NCBI GenBank assembly: GCA_016212965.1
Contig: JACRDA010000127.1
Span: 1 to 44,154, forward strand
DNA: 44,154 bases
Direction of reading: 5' to 3'
Origin: Myxococcales bacterium
GTDB taxonomy: Bacteria > Myxococcota_A > Polyangia > Polyangiales > Polyangiaceae
The stretch's first letter is position 1, and each line of letters begins with the position of its first letter. The position numbers were made by a program, and so were the translations under genes. Under the pieces are notes generated by a model. The model saw only the letters and a program-made list of their open reading frames with translations, did not search any database and was not told the DNA's origin. Below, one piece after another: positions 1 to 11,600 of the stretch.

Positions 1-1
1 C

Positions 2-97
2 GGCACCGGCTACTGGGGTCCACCCATGCGGGTCGGCGCGCCCCCCGAGGTGACGCTCGTGACGCTGCGCGCGACGCCCACGGCCGCGCGCGCGTGA
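2..97 (+). CDS. C-terminal end of an unidentified protein (partial)
   Basis: An open frame enters from the left edge and stops at TGA 95-97. It encodes about 31 residues, ending in a Thr/Ala/Arg-rich tail (TPTAARA). Codon use matches the neighbouring genes, with G/C in nearly every third position, so it is probably the end of a real gene. The visible part contains no recognisable motif, so no function can be given. The next gene starts 82 bases later on the same strand. Confidence 0.45.
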   Translation, partial: GTGYWGPPMRVGAPPEVTLVTLRATPTAARA

Positions 98-179
98 GCA
101 CGCGCTTCGGGGCACGCCGGGCTGTGGTATGACCTCGGCACTCCGACGCGGCGCGTCGGAAGGCCGGAGCTCGAGAACC

Positions 180-1316
180 ATGCAGCGGCGCGAGCCACAT
201 CTGTTCCGCCAGCACCCGCGCCTCGCGGAGCACGTGCCGTGGATGCTGCTCGGCGGTCGGCGCACGCCTATCGAGCCGCTCGCCGCGCTCGGCCGCGAGG
301 CCGGGGGACTGCGGCTCTACGTCAAGCGCGACGACTCCTTCGCGCGCGACGCCGGTGCGCCCGCGGGCCCGGGCGCAACCCGCGCCGAAGTCGCCGGCGC
401 GAAGCTGCGCAAGCTCGAGTTCGTCCTCGCGGACGCGGTGCGCCGCCACAGCGACGTGCTCGTGACGATCGGCGCCTTCGGCTCGAACCACCTCTTTGCC
501 ACGGCCGCCTGCGGGCGGGAGCTCGGCATGCGCACCATCGGCGTCACGATGCCGCAGCCGAGTCAGCCCCACGCGCGCCGCAACCTGCGCGCCAGCCTGG
601 CCGTCGGCACCGAGCTGTCGATCGCACGCGGGGCCCCCGGTGTGATGGCCCGCACGGCGTGGGCGCTCGGCCGCACGGCGGCGACGCCCGGCGTGCACCC
701 GTACTTCGTTCCCCCCGGCGGCTCGTCGCCGCTCGGCGTGCTCGGCGCGGTCGAGGCGGCGCTCGAGATCGCGGCGCAGGTGCGCGCCGGCGAGGCGCCC
801 GCGCCGGACTACGTGTTCGTGCCGGCGGGCTCGTGCGGGCTCTTGGCGGGGCTCGCGCTCGGCCTCGAGCTCGCCGGGCTCGGCGCGCTCGCCGTCGGCG
901 TCCGGGTCTTCCCGCGCTACGGCTGCAACGAGTGGACGACGCGCCGGCTGGCGGGCGCGGCGCGCGCGCTGCTCGAGCGCGCCGACCCCGGCGTCGGCAC
1001 CACCCTCGCGGGTCGCAGCGTGCGCTTCCGGATGCTGCACGACTTCTTCGGCGCCGGCTACGGCCGGGCGACCGAGGCGGGGCGGCGCGCGATCGAGACC
1101 GTCTCGCGGCTCGAGGGGCTGGCGCTCGAGCCCACCTACGGAGCCAAGGCGCTCGCCGGCATGCTGGCCTTCATGCGCGCGCCCGGGCGCAGCCGCGAGA
1201 CGGCCCTGTTCGTGCACACCTGCCGCGTGGCGCCGAACGAGCGCGTAGTCGACGCGCCCGCGCTCGGCAGCGTGCCGCGGCGCGTGCGGGCGTTTCTCGA
1301 GAGCGAGGAGGCGTGA
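180..1316 (+). CDS. PLP-dependent enzyme, ACC deaminase/D-cysteine desulfhydrase family
   Basis: The 378-residue protein has the fold type II PLP signature of this family. The lysine motif G-A-K-L-R-K-L-E lies near residues 73-80, with K75 the expected Schiff-base lysine; the usual Asn before it is Ala. A G-x-x-x-SNH segment for cofactor and substrate binding follows, and a Gly-rich phosphate loop (PAGSCGLLAGLALG) lies in the second half. Such enzymes deaminate or desulfhydrate small amino acids such as D-cysteine or 1-aminocyclopropane-1-carboxylate; the substrate here cannot be read from sequence. An Ala/Gly/Pro-rich insertion precedes the lysine motif (about residues 57-72). I chose ATG 180 because the family fold begins soon after it. 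The in-frame ATG at 129 overlaps a promoter-like TGTGGTATGAC. The SCP-2 gene follows after one base, so the two are probably co-transcribed. Confidence 0.8.
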   Translation: MQRREPHLFRQHPRLAEHVPWMLLGGRRTPIEPLAALGREAGGLRLYVKRDDSFARDAGAPAGPGATRAEVAGAKLRKLEFVLADAVRRHSDVLVTIGAFGSNHLFATAACGRELGMRTIGVTMPQPSQPHARRNLRASLAVGTELSIARGAPGVMARTAWALGRTAATPGVHPYFVPPGGSSPLGVLGAVEAALEIAAQVRAGEAPAPDYVFVPAGSCGLLAGLALGLELAGLGALAVGVRVFPRYGCNEWTTRRLAGAARALLERADPGVGTTLAGRSVRFRMLHDFFGAGYGRATEAGRRAIETVSRLEGLALEPTYGAKALAGMLAFMRAPGRSRETALFVHTCRVAPNERVVDAPALGSVPRRVRAFLESEEA

Positions 1317-1317
1317 C

Positions 1318-1815
1318 ATGCCGGACCGGTCGACCGCGCGTGAGCCACATGCCGACGAGCCCTCTGTCGGTGCGGACCGGGCGCTGGCCCGCCGCCCCGC
1401 GGAGCCGCTCGCGGCCCGCGCCGCGGAGCTCGTCATCCTGCACGAGCCCGAGCGCATGAATCTGCTCGGCCTGCTCATGCGCGGGCTGCTCGCCGCGAAC
1501 CTCGAGGAGCCGGCGCTGCGCGCCCGCGCGCTCGGCCTGCGCGCCAGCATCCACGTGCGCGCCGGGGACATGCACGTCACCCTGCGCTTCGCCGAGGACG
1601 GCGTGCACATCTCCGCCGGCGCCGAGGCGTCGAACGCCCGCGTGTCCGGCGACATGAAGGCGCTGCTCGGCGTCGTCACCGGCGCGGGCATGATCGGGCC
1701 CGTGCTGCGCGGCCGGGTGCGCATCGGCGGCAACCCGTTCCTGCTCCTGCGCGTGCTGCCGCTCATCCGCGCGCGTGCCCACGCGAGCCTACCCCCAGCC
1801 AAGGAGCCCTCATGA
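1318..1815 (+). CDS. SCP-2 sterol-carrier/lipid-binding domain protein
   Basis: This small protein of 165 residues has a disordered N-terminus of about 30 residues followed by a single SCP-2-like domain. Two features support the call: the alternating strand pattern in the middle, and the final segment containing a GDMKALLGV-type helix and a G-x-V-R-I-G-G-N strand before the last helix. SCP-2 domains bind fatty acyl chains, sterols or acyl-CoA in a hydrophobic tunnel. A GAGGAGG ribosome-binding site lies just before the start, inside the end of the upstream gene. The stop overlaps the next start (ATGA at 1812-1815), so it is translationally coupled to the FAD enzyme. Next to an oxidoreductase and an acyl-CoA ligase, a lipid-carrier role is a reasonable inference. 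The family call is moderate because SCP-2 domains diverge strongly. Confidence 0.6.
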   Translation: MPDRSTAREPHADEPSVGADRALARRPAEPLAARAAELVILHEPERMNLLGLLMRGLLAANLEEPALRARALGLRASIHVRAGDMHVTLRFAEDGVHISAGAEASNARVSGDMKALLGVVTGAGMIGPVLRGRVRIGGNPFLLLRVLPLIRARAHASLPPAKEPS

Positions 1816-3233
1816 AAGCCGCCCTCGCCGCCATCGTCGGCGCCGACAACGTCCTCGACGCGGCGCCCGACCTCGCGCCCTACCGCGAAGACTACTGCGA
1901 GGCGGATCCGGTCGATCCTTCGCTCGTCGTGCTCGCGACGAAGACCGAAGAGGTCCAGGCCATCGTCAGGCTGTGCGCCGAGCGGCAGACGCCCATCACG
2001 CCGCGCGTGGCCGGGAGCAACGTGGGCGGGCTCGCGCTCCCCGCCCCCGGCGGCCTCGTGCTCGACCTCACGCGCATGAACCGCATCGTCTCGGTGGACG
2101 AGGCCGACATGTACGCCGTGATCGAGCCGGGCGTGACGCAGGCCGACCTGAAGCGCCACCTCGTCGAGCACGACATCCCGCTCACCTTCGGCTTCTCGCT
2201 CGCGCCGCCCGACACCTCGGTGCTGGCCAACTGCCTGCTCGGGGGTCTCACGAACCGCTCGCTCAAGTACGGGGACCAGTCGCAGTGGGTGAGCGGCCTC
2301 GAGGTCGTGCTTTCGGACGGCAGCCTGGTGCGCACGGGCTCCTGGGCGCTCAGCGACTCGGCCTTCGGCCTCGTGCCCTTCCCCGACGTGTCCGGGCTGT
2401 TCCTCGGGTGGCAGGCCACGACGGGCATCACGACGCGCATGGCCTTCCAGCTCTGGCCGCGCCACCCCCTCAACAAGCGCCTGTTCGTGCTGACCTACAG
2501 CGCCCACGGCACCTTCGAGGCGGTGCGCCGGCTGTGCCGCACCGAGCTCTGCGACGACATCGGCGGCCTGTCCTGGCCCTCGGCCAAGATGATGATGGGG
2601 GTGAAGCACCCCTACCCGGAGCCGGCAAGCGGCGAGCCCACCTTCTTCCTCTACGTGGACCTCACCGCCGGCAGCGAGGCCGAGATGAGCTTGAAGGAGC
2701 GCACCCTCGAGCAGACGCTCGCGGACGTGCGCCACCTGGGCGAGCGCATCGAGGAGCCGCTCGACGTCGCCACGCTCCTGCGCGTGAACCCCGCGCTCGG
2801 CGCCTTCGCGGAGTTCCCGGTCGAGCTCGAGTTCCTCACGAACCACGGCGGCGGTGGGCTCACCTGGATCGGCACCTACGGGCCGCTGTCGCGCTTCGAG
2901 GACGGCATCGCCGCGGGCACCGAGATCATGGTGCGGCACGGCTTCCCGCCCCTCATCGTCACGCGCCCGATGCGCGGCGGCCACTACGGCGTCCTGCGCT
3001 TCGTGGCCATCTTCGACAAGAAGGACGCGGCCGAGATCGAGCGCGTGAAGAAGCTCAACCTGGAGCTGCTCGAGATGGTCACCGCCAAGGGCTTCGTCAT
3101 GTACAAGACGCCCCCCTGGGCGTGGGAGAAGCTGCGCGGCCGCATCGACCCCGGCCTGCTCGCCCTGATGGAGCGCACGAAGCGCATGCTCGACCCGCTC
3201 GGCATCATGAATCCCGGCAAGCTCGGGTACTGA
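1812..3233 (+). CDS. FAD-binding oxidoreductase of the vanillyl-alcohol oxidase/GlcD type
   Basis: The 473-residue protein begins with a PCMH-type FAD-binding half. It shows V-x-x-IVRLCAERQTPITPRVAGSN-like residues near 50-70, then GLVLDLTRMN, then EPGVTQADL. The substrate-binding half ends in the family's closing motif, here LDPLGIMNPGK. This family (4-cresol dehydrogenase, vanillyl-alcohol oxidase, glycolate oxidase GlcD, alkyl-DHAP synthase) oxidises alcohols, hydroxy acids or phenols with FAD. No PxHxH-type covalent-attachment motif is obvious, so the flavin may be bound non-covalently. The length is normal. It overlaps the SCP-2 gene by four bases and lies 97 bases before an acyl-CoA ligase, which suggests a lipophilic substrate, but that is inference. 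Confidence 0.8.
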   Translation: MKAALAAIVGADNVLDAAPDLAPYREDYCEADPVDPSLVVLATKTEEVQAIVRLCAERQTPITPRVAGSNVGGLALPAPGGLVLDLTRMNRIVSVDEADMYAVIEPGVTQADLKRHLVEHDIPLTFGFSLAPPDTSVLANCLLGGLTNRSLKYGDQSQWVSGLEVVLSDGSLVRTGSWALSDSAFGLVPFPDVSGLFLGWQATTGITTRMAFQLWPRHPLNKRLFVLTYSAHGTFEAVRRLCRTELCDDIGGLSWPSAKMMMGVKHPYPEPASGEPTFFLYVDLTAGSEAEMSLKERTLEQTLADVRHLGERIEEPLDVATLLRVNPALGAFAEFPVELEFLTNHGGGGLTWIGTYGPLSRFEDGIAAGTEIMVRHGFPPLIVTRPMRGGHYGVLRFVAIFDKKDAAEIERVKKLNLELLEMVTAKGFVMYKTPPWAWEKLRGRIDPGLLALMERTKRMLDPLGIMNPGKLGY

Positions 3234-3330
3234 GCGCGAAAAATGGCGCGCCGTGCGTCGGCGGGCCTGTGGTAGGCATGGGCGTTCGCTCGCGTCCCCG
3301 AGCGCCGAGCCCACCCCGGGGGTACGAACC

Positions 3331-5157
<1,827 letters not shown>

Positions 5158-5189
5158 GGGCGTGCGACGCGGCCCCCCCCGGCGCACCC

Positions 5190-7673
5190 TCAGCGCCGCA
5201 TCGGCTCGACGCAGAGCGCGCTCGAGCCCGCGCCCGGCAGGTCGAGCGCCAGGCGGAAGCCCGTGCCCGCGTAGCGCCGATCGATCGCGAGCGGATAGCG
5301 CATCGGGGTGAGCGGGCGCACGGCACTCCAGTTGCCGCCGCGGTACAACGCCTGCCGCCCGGCAGCCGAGGGTTGCCCCTCCTCGTCGAGGCGCGGCAGC
5401 GGCCTGCCGTCACTCGGCGTGCTCGTCCAGTCGCTCATGCCGCCCGCGAGGTCGCGCACGCCGTAGGGTGACTCGTCGAGCGGGAAGGCGCCGACGGGCT
5501 CCGGCTGCGACGGCTCGGGCCGCGACGACCGCAGCTTGGCGAGCACGGGGTCGATGTGGTGGCCCATGGGGAACGGGCGCCCGTCGGCGCCACGCATCGC
5601 CTTCTCCCACTCGAGATCGGTCGGCAGCCGGTACGGTAGGCCCGTCGCTGCAGCGTGCCACGCGGCGTAGGCGCAGGCGTCGAACCAGGAGATCTCGAGC
5701 ACCGGCAGATCGAGCTCGCGCCCCGGCGGCACGCGGCGCCGAGCGGCCTCGCCCTCGACGCAGCTGTCCGACAGGCGCCACACACCGTCGCGCTTCTCGA
5801 CGTGGGGCGTCCAGCCCGGCTGCCCCGGGGTGCGCCGGAGCCGCTCGGGCTCGGGCAGGTCGTCGAGGAACGCGACGTACGCGCGCAGCGTCACGGGCAG
5901 CCGCCCGATGGCGAAGTCCGGAAGCTCGAGGTGCTCGAGGCGCGTGCCCTCGGCGCGCAGGCCGAGGAAGGGGCCTCCCGGCACGAGCACCATGTCCTCG
6001 GGAAGCTCGCGCGCCGAGGGAACGCAGAGCGAGAGCTCGTGCCGCCGCGCGCGCTCCACGACGAGCGGGTAGCGGAGCTCGCGTCCGCCCTGCGTGGCGA
6101 AGACGACGTAGGAGCCCGCGCGCAGCAACGCGGGCCGCCCGACTGCGAGGACGCGCCGCGGGCCGAGCCGGAGCAGAAGACCGCTCGAGTCGTAGGCGGC
6201 GAGGGCGAGCGACGCGACGGGCGCGCTCGTCCGCACCGTGAGCGTACCCTCGTCGCGCAGCTCGAGCTCGAGCGCGCCGTCGTCGTAGCGGCGCGCGAGA
6301 AGCAGGTGCTGCGCCACGCGGTCGCGATCGCCCTGAGCCTCGGCACCGAGGAGCTCCCGGTAGTGGAGCGCGGCGAGCCCGCGCCGGGCACCGGGATGCT
6401 CCGGTGCCTTGGCGAGCGCCGCCGTGAACGCCGCCTGCGCCGCGCCGAGGGCGAGCCGCGCCTCGGTGCGCGCCCGACTCGCCGCCTCCGCCAGCGCCCA
6501 GGCCCGCTCCTTGTCCTCGAGCGCGTCCCAGTCGCGCAGCTGTGCCAGGCACCGCTCCGCGCGCTCTTGCTGAAGCGTGGCGTCACGCTCGAGCCTGTCG
6601 GCCTCGTCGAGCGCGCGCTCGCCCTCCGCCACGCGCGCCGCGGCCTCGGCCTCGGCCTCGAGGCGGGCGCGCTCGCTGTCGAGGTAGGCGTCGATGGCGT
6701 CCGCGATGACCCGCGCGCTCGCCGGACGCCGCTCGACCTCGACCTTGAGGCACGCGCGCACGAGGTCGTCGAAGGCGCCCGGCACCGACGTCGGCGCGGC
6801 CTCGCTCGGCGGCGGGACGCTCCCGGCGACGATGCGCTCGAGGACGCCGGACAGGTCGCACTCGCGCTCGAAGAGCGGCTGCCCGGTGAGCACCTCGTGC
6901 AGGATCACCCCGAGCGCGTACACGTCGGCGCGCGCGTCCACCGGCCCGCCCGTCGCCTGCTCGGGCGCCATGTAGCCGGGGCTCCCGGCGATGGCGAGCT
7001 CCGGCACGGACTCGAGCGGGAGCCGCACGGCGCTCGCGTCGGTGAGCGTCGCGACGCCCCAGTCGAGCACGTACACCTCGCCGAACTCGCCCACGACCAC
7101 GTTCTCGGGCTTGAGGTCACGGTGCACGACGCCGCGGCTGTGGGCGTAGTCGACGGCCAGGCACACCTGCCGCAGGATCGCGAGCAGGCGGCTCAGCCGT
7201 GGCGCGCCGGGCTCCGGCTCCTCGTCGAGCACGTCGCGCAGCGTGCGGCCGTTGACGACGCGCATCGTGTAGCTCGGCGCGCCGTCCGCGTCGCACGCCA
7301 CGTCGTAGATGGGGACGATGCACGGGTGCTCGAGCTGGGCCCCCACCAGGGCCTCCATGTGCAGGAGCGCGGCGTTCGAGGGGTCGAGCAGGCGCTTGCG
7401 CGCGATCGGGCGGCCCATCACGCGGTCGAACACGACCTCGACCCGTCCCATCCCGCCCTGGCCGAGCTCGCGCACGGGCAGGTAGCGGGCCGCGGTCGGG
7501 TGCAGCCGCAGCTCGGACGCCGAGAACACGCTCTCGCCGATGGCGAGCGTGCCGCGCAGGCTCTCGGGCGTGGCGCACACCGCTCCGGCGGCAGCCATGA
7601 TCGTGTGAGCCCGCGGGGCATCGCCCTCCGGCGCCGCTTGGTCGTCGTCTCTGTCCCCCGCGCACACGGTCAC
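5190..7673 (-). CDS. Ser/Thr protein kinase fused to an FGE-sulfatase-like domain
   Basis: An 827-residue fusion. The kinase domain (about residues 65-330) has a G-loop GQGGMG, ATP-binding K93 (IARKRL), catalytic HRDLKPEN (184-191), DWG instead of DFG at 204-206, and APE. A long charged coiled coil with a PEGA-like beta section follows. The C-terminus is a formylglycine-generating-enzyme/sulfatase-modifying domain (EDMVLVPGGPFLG, RLPTDLEWEKAMRG, YRGGNWS, TGFRLAL). The active-site cysteines of true FGE are missing near the end, so this domain is more likely a binding module. No transmembrane helix is visible. I chose GTG 7673 because a perfect TGCTAAGGT box sits 7 bases upstream, giving a leaderless mRNA; ATG 7778 or 7598 are alternatives. 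Kinase-FGE fusions are typical of myxobacteria. Confidence 0.85.
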   Translation of the reverse strand: MTVCAGDRDDDQAAPEGDAPRAHTIMAAAGAVCATPESLRGTLAIGESVFSASELRLHPTAARYLPVRELGQGGMGRVEVVFDRVMGRPIARKRLLDPSNAALLHMEALVGAQLEHPCIVPIYDVACDADGAPSYTMRVVNGRTLRDVLDEEPEPGAPRLSRLLAILRQVCLAVDYAHSRGVVHRDLKPENVVVGEFGEVYVLDWGVATLTDASAVRLPLESVPELAIAGSPGYMAPEQATGGPVDARADVYALGVILHEVLTGQPLFERECDLSGVLERIVAGSVPPPSEAAPTSVPGAFDDLVRACLKVEVERRPASARVIADAIDAYLDSERARLEAEAEAAARVAEGERALDEADRLERDATLQQERAERCLAQLRDWDALEDKERAWALAEAASRARTEARLALGAAQAAFTAALAKAPEHPGARRGLAALHYRELLGAEAQGDRDRVAQHLLLARRYDDGALELELRDEGTLTVRTSAPVASLALAAYDSSGLLLRLGPRRVLAVGRPALLRAGSYVVFATQGGRELRYPLVVERARRHELSLCVPSARELPEDMVLVPGGPFLGLRAEGTRLEHLELPDFAIGRLPVTLRAYVAFLDDLPEPERLRRTPGQPGWTPHVEKRDGVWRLSDSCVEGEAARRRVPPGRELDLPVLEISWFDACAYAAWHAAATGLPYRLPTDLEWEKAMRGADGRPFPMGHHIDPVLAKLRSSRPEPSQPEPVGAFPLDESPYGVRDLAGGMSDWTSTPSDGRPLPRLDEEGQPSAAGRQALYRGGNWSAVRPLTPMRYPLAIDRRYAGTGFRLALDLPGAGSSALCVEPMRR

Positions 7674-7680
7674 GCTCGTC

Positions 7681-7689
7681 ACCTTAGCA
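7681..7689 (-). promoter_or_regulatory. Extended -10 box TGCTAAGGT for the kinase/FGE gene
   Basis: On the minus strand TGCTAAGGT is followed by 7 bases and then GTG 7673. There is no Shine-Dalgarno in the gap. The spacing places transcription initiation at or next to the start codon, so the mRNA would be leaderless. This box is one of nine with the same layout in this window. Confidence 0.5.
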
Positions 7690-7782
7690 GGGTCCCACGT
7701 CCGGTCGTCCGCGAGCAATGCCACGACGTTCCGCCGCGGCCCGGGGGCGGCGGGGTTGCTGTTCCCAGCGTGCCTCATGCAC

Positions 7783-7802
7783 TAGGATGGACGCCGGGAG
7801 GA
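7783..7802 (+). promoter_or_regulatory. -10-like TAGGAT and ribosome-binding site of the duplicated-repeat lipoprotein
   Basis: TAGGAT (7783-7788) precedes a GGGAGGA Shine-Dalgarno (about 7796-7802), five bases before ATG 7808. This gene appears to use a conventional leader, unlike the divergent kinase gene. Confidence 0.4.
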
Positions 7803-7807
7803 TTCCA

Positions 7808-8614
7808 ATGGCTCGACATGAAGCGCCAGCGTCCGCGTCCGTTCCGTGCTCGCGAGGCCCGCGGGCCCAGACCAGGCCTCGACGAGCACTCGGCTGGCTC
7901 TGCGCGGCAGGGCTCGTCGCGGGGCTCGGCGCGTGCGGCAAGAAGGACGCGCCGCCACCCGGCAGCTCCGCCACGGCGGCCGCCCCGAGCGCGAGCGGCA
8001 AGGGCGCCGTCGCACCGACGGCTGTGGGCGCGGAGGGTCGCGGAGCCCTCCTCGGCGACACCCAGAGCGCCCCGGCGGGCAAGCGCGACGGCGCGGCCTC
8101 CGCGGACGACGACGACGACAAGGACGTCTCGGCCAAGGCGACGTCACGGCGCATCGTCAAGGTGGCCCGAAGCTGGCGCAAGGCGAGCAAGCGCCTGCAG
8201 GGCGTGATCGACAGCTTCGTGCCGCCGGTGGATCCCGACAAGCCGGCCCTGCGCGCCACCGTCGACGGGATCCGGACGCGCGCGCAGGCCGCCGTCGCCA
8301 AGGCCGACGATTTGCTGGCCCGCCTCGGTGGGGCCCAGCCCGGCGACGGCACAGCCGCAGGCCCCGCTCCCGAGCTCGACGAGGCCGACACCGAGGCCCC
8401 GGACTCGAAGCTCGGCAAGCGCCTCGAGAAGACGAGCGAGCTGCTCGCCGTGGCCGACGCACGTCTCGGCAAGATCATCGAGACCTTCGTCCCGCCGGTC
8501 GACCCGGACAAGCCCGCGCTCCGCGCTGCCATCTCGGTGCTGAAGGCCGAGGCCACCTCCGTGCTCGGCAAGACGACGGATCTGCTCGCCAAGCTCGACC
8601 CGACGCCGCGCTGA
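7808..8614 (+). CDS. Lipoprotein with a duplicated helical domain, function unknown
   Basis: A 268-residue protein. An Arg-rich N-terminus of about 26 residues leads into a hydrophobic stretch and a lipobox L-G-A-C (Cys43), so it should be exported and lipidated. An Ala/Ser/Gly/Asp-rich linker follows (about 48-110). Next come two copies of a helical unit of about 65 residues, each containing FVPPVDPDKPALRA (F137 and F227, 90 residues apart) and ending in a heptad-like helix (ADDLLARL, TTDLLAKL). The DNA of the two copies differs mostly at third positions, so the protein motif is being conserved. I do not recognise the unit from any named family. A good ribosome-binding site supports ATG 8-10 of that line (7808). 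It is convergent with the NlpC/P60 gene, 34 bases away, and no function can be assigned. Confidence 0.75.
   Translation: MARHEAPASASVPCSRGPRAQTRPRRALGWLCAAGLVAGLGACGKKDAPPPGSSATAAAPSASGKGAVAPTAVGAEGRGALLGDTQSAPAGKRDGAASADDDDDKDVSAKATSRRIVKVARSWRKASKRLQGVIDSFVPPVDPDKPALRATVDGIRTRAQAAVAKADDLLARLGGAQPGDGTAAGPAPELDEADTEAPDSKLGKRLEKTSELLAVADARLGKIIETFVPPVDPDKPALRAAISVLKAEATSVLGKTTDLLAKLDPTPR
8216..8257 (+). repeat. Repeat motif copy 1 (FVPPVDPDKPALRA)
   Basis: First copy of a 14-residue motif, identical at protein level to the copy at 8486-8527. The nucleotide copies are diverged, so this is an old duplication held by selection. Confidence 0.85.
8486..8527 (+). repeat. Repeat motif copy 2 (FVPPVDPDKPALRA)
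   Basis: Second copy, 90 codons after the first. The helices on both sides are also alike in pattern. Confidence 0.85.
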
Positions 8615-8648
8615 CGGCGTGGGCCCGGAGCGCGCCACGGCCGCCGAC

Positions 8649-11600
8649 TCAGCGCGGCGGCCGGCGGCGCGCTGCAAACCACGCGCGGTACTCCTGCATC
8701 CGCGCCCGCTGGGCCGCGGGCGCGCGGCGGCGGCAGGTCGCCGCCTCGGCCGACCCCTCGGCCGCGCCCCAGCGCAGCTCCGCGCAGTCGTTCGGGTCGT
8801 AGCCGACCTCGAAGGCCTTCTGGCGCGCGACGAGATCTCCGAGCGCGAGCTCGAAGCGCGAGCCGTCGGAGCGCCGGTAGGAGAAGCGCCGCCCCGCGAG
8901 CGCCGCAGCGAGGGCATGACGCATGCTCGCGGCGGTCGCAGCGGCCGCGTCGGGCGCGATCCCGAAGCGCGCGGGCGCCCGCGCGATGCTCGCGGGAAAG
9001 TCGAGGAGCGTGTCGACGGCGATGAGCAGGCGCATGTCGCGCGACGGCGTCGCGAAGTCCTCCCAGGCGCCCTTCGTCTCGAAGATGGCGCCGCCCCTCG
9101 GCATGTCGACCACGCCCCCGCCGCTCGCGAAGTGCGCCTCGACCGCGTGCACGGACAGGACGCGCCGCTCCGCCTGCTCGGCGAGCGCGTCCACCATGGC
9201 CCCGAGCGCGCGCTCGGGCGCGACCGGGAGCGGGCTGGCGAGCGCCTGGACGCGGTCGTAGAAGGCCTCGGCGGACAGGCCGTACTGCTCCTCGCTGTAC
9301 GGCGCGAACGGCGCGCCGATGGCGTCGTCGTCGACGCTCCGCACCCGATCGCCGCGGTAGACGAGCGGTCGAAAAGCCTTGAAGCCGGCCCCGGCGCTCG
9401 CCGTGTCCGGGGTGAACAGGAACGAGCCCTGCCAGAAACGCCGCCGCCCGATGGTGCCGTCCGGCTGCGACTCGGCGCCGACGAGCACGCCCGGCGTCGC
9501 GGCGCCCTGCGGCACCCAGCCGGCGACCATGAGCACGTGACCGTACGGATCGGCGAACACCGCGCCGGGGCGGACGTGCTCGCGCGCGAGCGGCACCGGG
9601 TAGAGGTCGCTCGCGTCCGCGCCCGGCGGCGTGCGCCCGGTGCCCGAGTGGACGCCGTCGGCCACGGTGCGGCGCACGAAGGCGGCGAAGGCCTCCACCT
9701 CGTCGCGCTCGTCGCGCGCCTCGAGGCTCGACACGAGCTCGGCGTCGCAGCGCGGTGCGCGGCCGTCCGCGCCGCGGTTGCAGCGGTGGAAGCCGAATGG
9801 CAAGCGCAGTTTCCAGCCGAAGTAGGCGCGCAGGAAGAACGGCAGGTCCGCGCAGTCGGGCTCGAGCACCAGCCGCTCGTCCTCGCGTTGCCCGAGGTGG
9901 TCGTGGAGCAGGTTCCTGTCGCGCGCGCCGAGCAGCGCCTGCAGGTTCGGCCAGGTGCGCCCGTCGTCGGCGCCGTAGTCGAACAGCTGCTGCACGAAGG
10001 CCGCGTAAAGCTCCTCGGTCGCCGCGCTCCAGCGCGCGCGCGGTCGCCACACGGCGCCGTCGCCGGCGCGCCGCTTGGCGCCGCTCGCGGCGACCTTGAA
10101 GCGCTTGCAGCTCGCGACCGCGGCCCCCTCTCCGACGGCGGCGATCCAGGCGCCCTTCGCCGGCGCCTCGGCCTCGACCCAGTAGCTCCACGGCGGCCCG
10201 AGCTGGCGGTGCATCTCGGGCGCGACGCGACTGCCGTCCGGCGCCCGGAGCGCGATCTCGACGGAGCCGAGGTCGCGGCCGGAGGTCACCACGATGCGCA
10301 CCGGCTCGCCCGCGGTCGGCTGCGCGGGCGAGACGAAGACCGAGACCCCGGGCTGCTCCTCGCAGTCCTGCTCCACCGGGACGTCGAGCGGGGCGGGCGG
10401 GCGGCGACGGGCGCTCGGCGCGAGCTCCGCGGGCGTGGCCGCGGCGAACACCGTGAGGTGGGTGATGCGCTCGCCGAGCGACCCACGCGCCGTGCCCGCA
10501 CCGAGCGTGAGGTCGCTCACCTGCACGCGGTCGACCTGCTTCAGCGTGTCGCCCCCGCCGGGGCAGGCCTCGAGATACTCGGCGAAGGCGTGCGCCACGC
10601 GCGGTGCGCCCGCGGCGTTGCGCCCGAGGTAGAGCATGATGTGCCCGGGGAAATGCAGCAGCGCGATGCCGCGGCGCGCCGCGACGTCGGCCCGCGCGAG
10701 CTTCTCCGCGACGCTGGCGCCCCCGCCGAGCTCGACCGTGTACGTGCCGTACGCGGCCTGCGCCCCGCTGTTGCGCGGCAGGTGCAGGCCGAAGCTCTCG
10801 AACACCTCGCGCAGGAAGCTCGAGCAGTCGTGCCCTCCGGCGGCACCGCCCCAGCCGTAGGGCGTGTCGAGGTAGCCGAAGGCCTCGGTGTAGAGCGCCC
10901 GCCGCGTGAGCGGGCGCACGGTGCTCACCGCGGCGTCGGCGGAGAGCGCTGCGCCGGCCGCGAAGCCCTGCGGCGTGGCGAAGAGCGGGCCGAGCGCCTC
11001 CCCTGCGCCGAGCGGCACGAGCGTGCGGTCGGGCAGGGTCGCCTCGAGCGCCGGGCTCGCGCCGGCCGCCGGCGCTGGCCCGAGAGCCGGCCCCGCGACC
11101 GTGTGCTCCCCGCGCAGGCGCAGCCGTGCGCCCCGTGCGAACGGCGCGGCGAGCTCGGGCGGCACGACGGGCGAGAGCGCCGCGTCGGCGGCGAGCCACC
11201 CGAGCGCGTAGCTCGTGCGGGCGAGCCACATGCCGTTCGGCCAGCGCCCGAGGACGAGCACGGCCTCCTGCGGGCGGAGCGTCGTGCACAGGTTGCGGTC
11301 GAAGCGCAGATCGACGGCCGGGCCCTTGTAGAACGGCTGCGGATCCGGCCCGCAGCGCAGCGGTGTCGGCGCGAGCGCGACGCGGAGCTCCGGGGCGAGC
11401 GGCGGCAGCGTCGCGATGGGCGCGAGCGCCGCGACCCGCGACGCCGCGAGCGCCGCGCCCCCGGCGTCGACGAGCTCGCCCTTCTGCACGCGCTCCTGCA
11501 GGTAGCCGAGGGGCTGGTTCACCTCGTCCTTCAGGGCGGCGTCGTCCGGCGGGGCGAGCAGATCGACCGCGCCGAGCCGCTCGGGCCCGGCGAGCGCCGC

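Noticed and set aside
129..182. ATG 129 as the start of the PLP enzyme
   Set aside because: It lies inside TGTGGTATGAC, a -10-like box, and the added 17 residues do not look like the family N-terminus.
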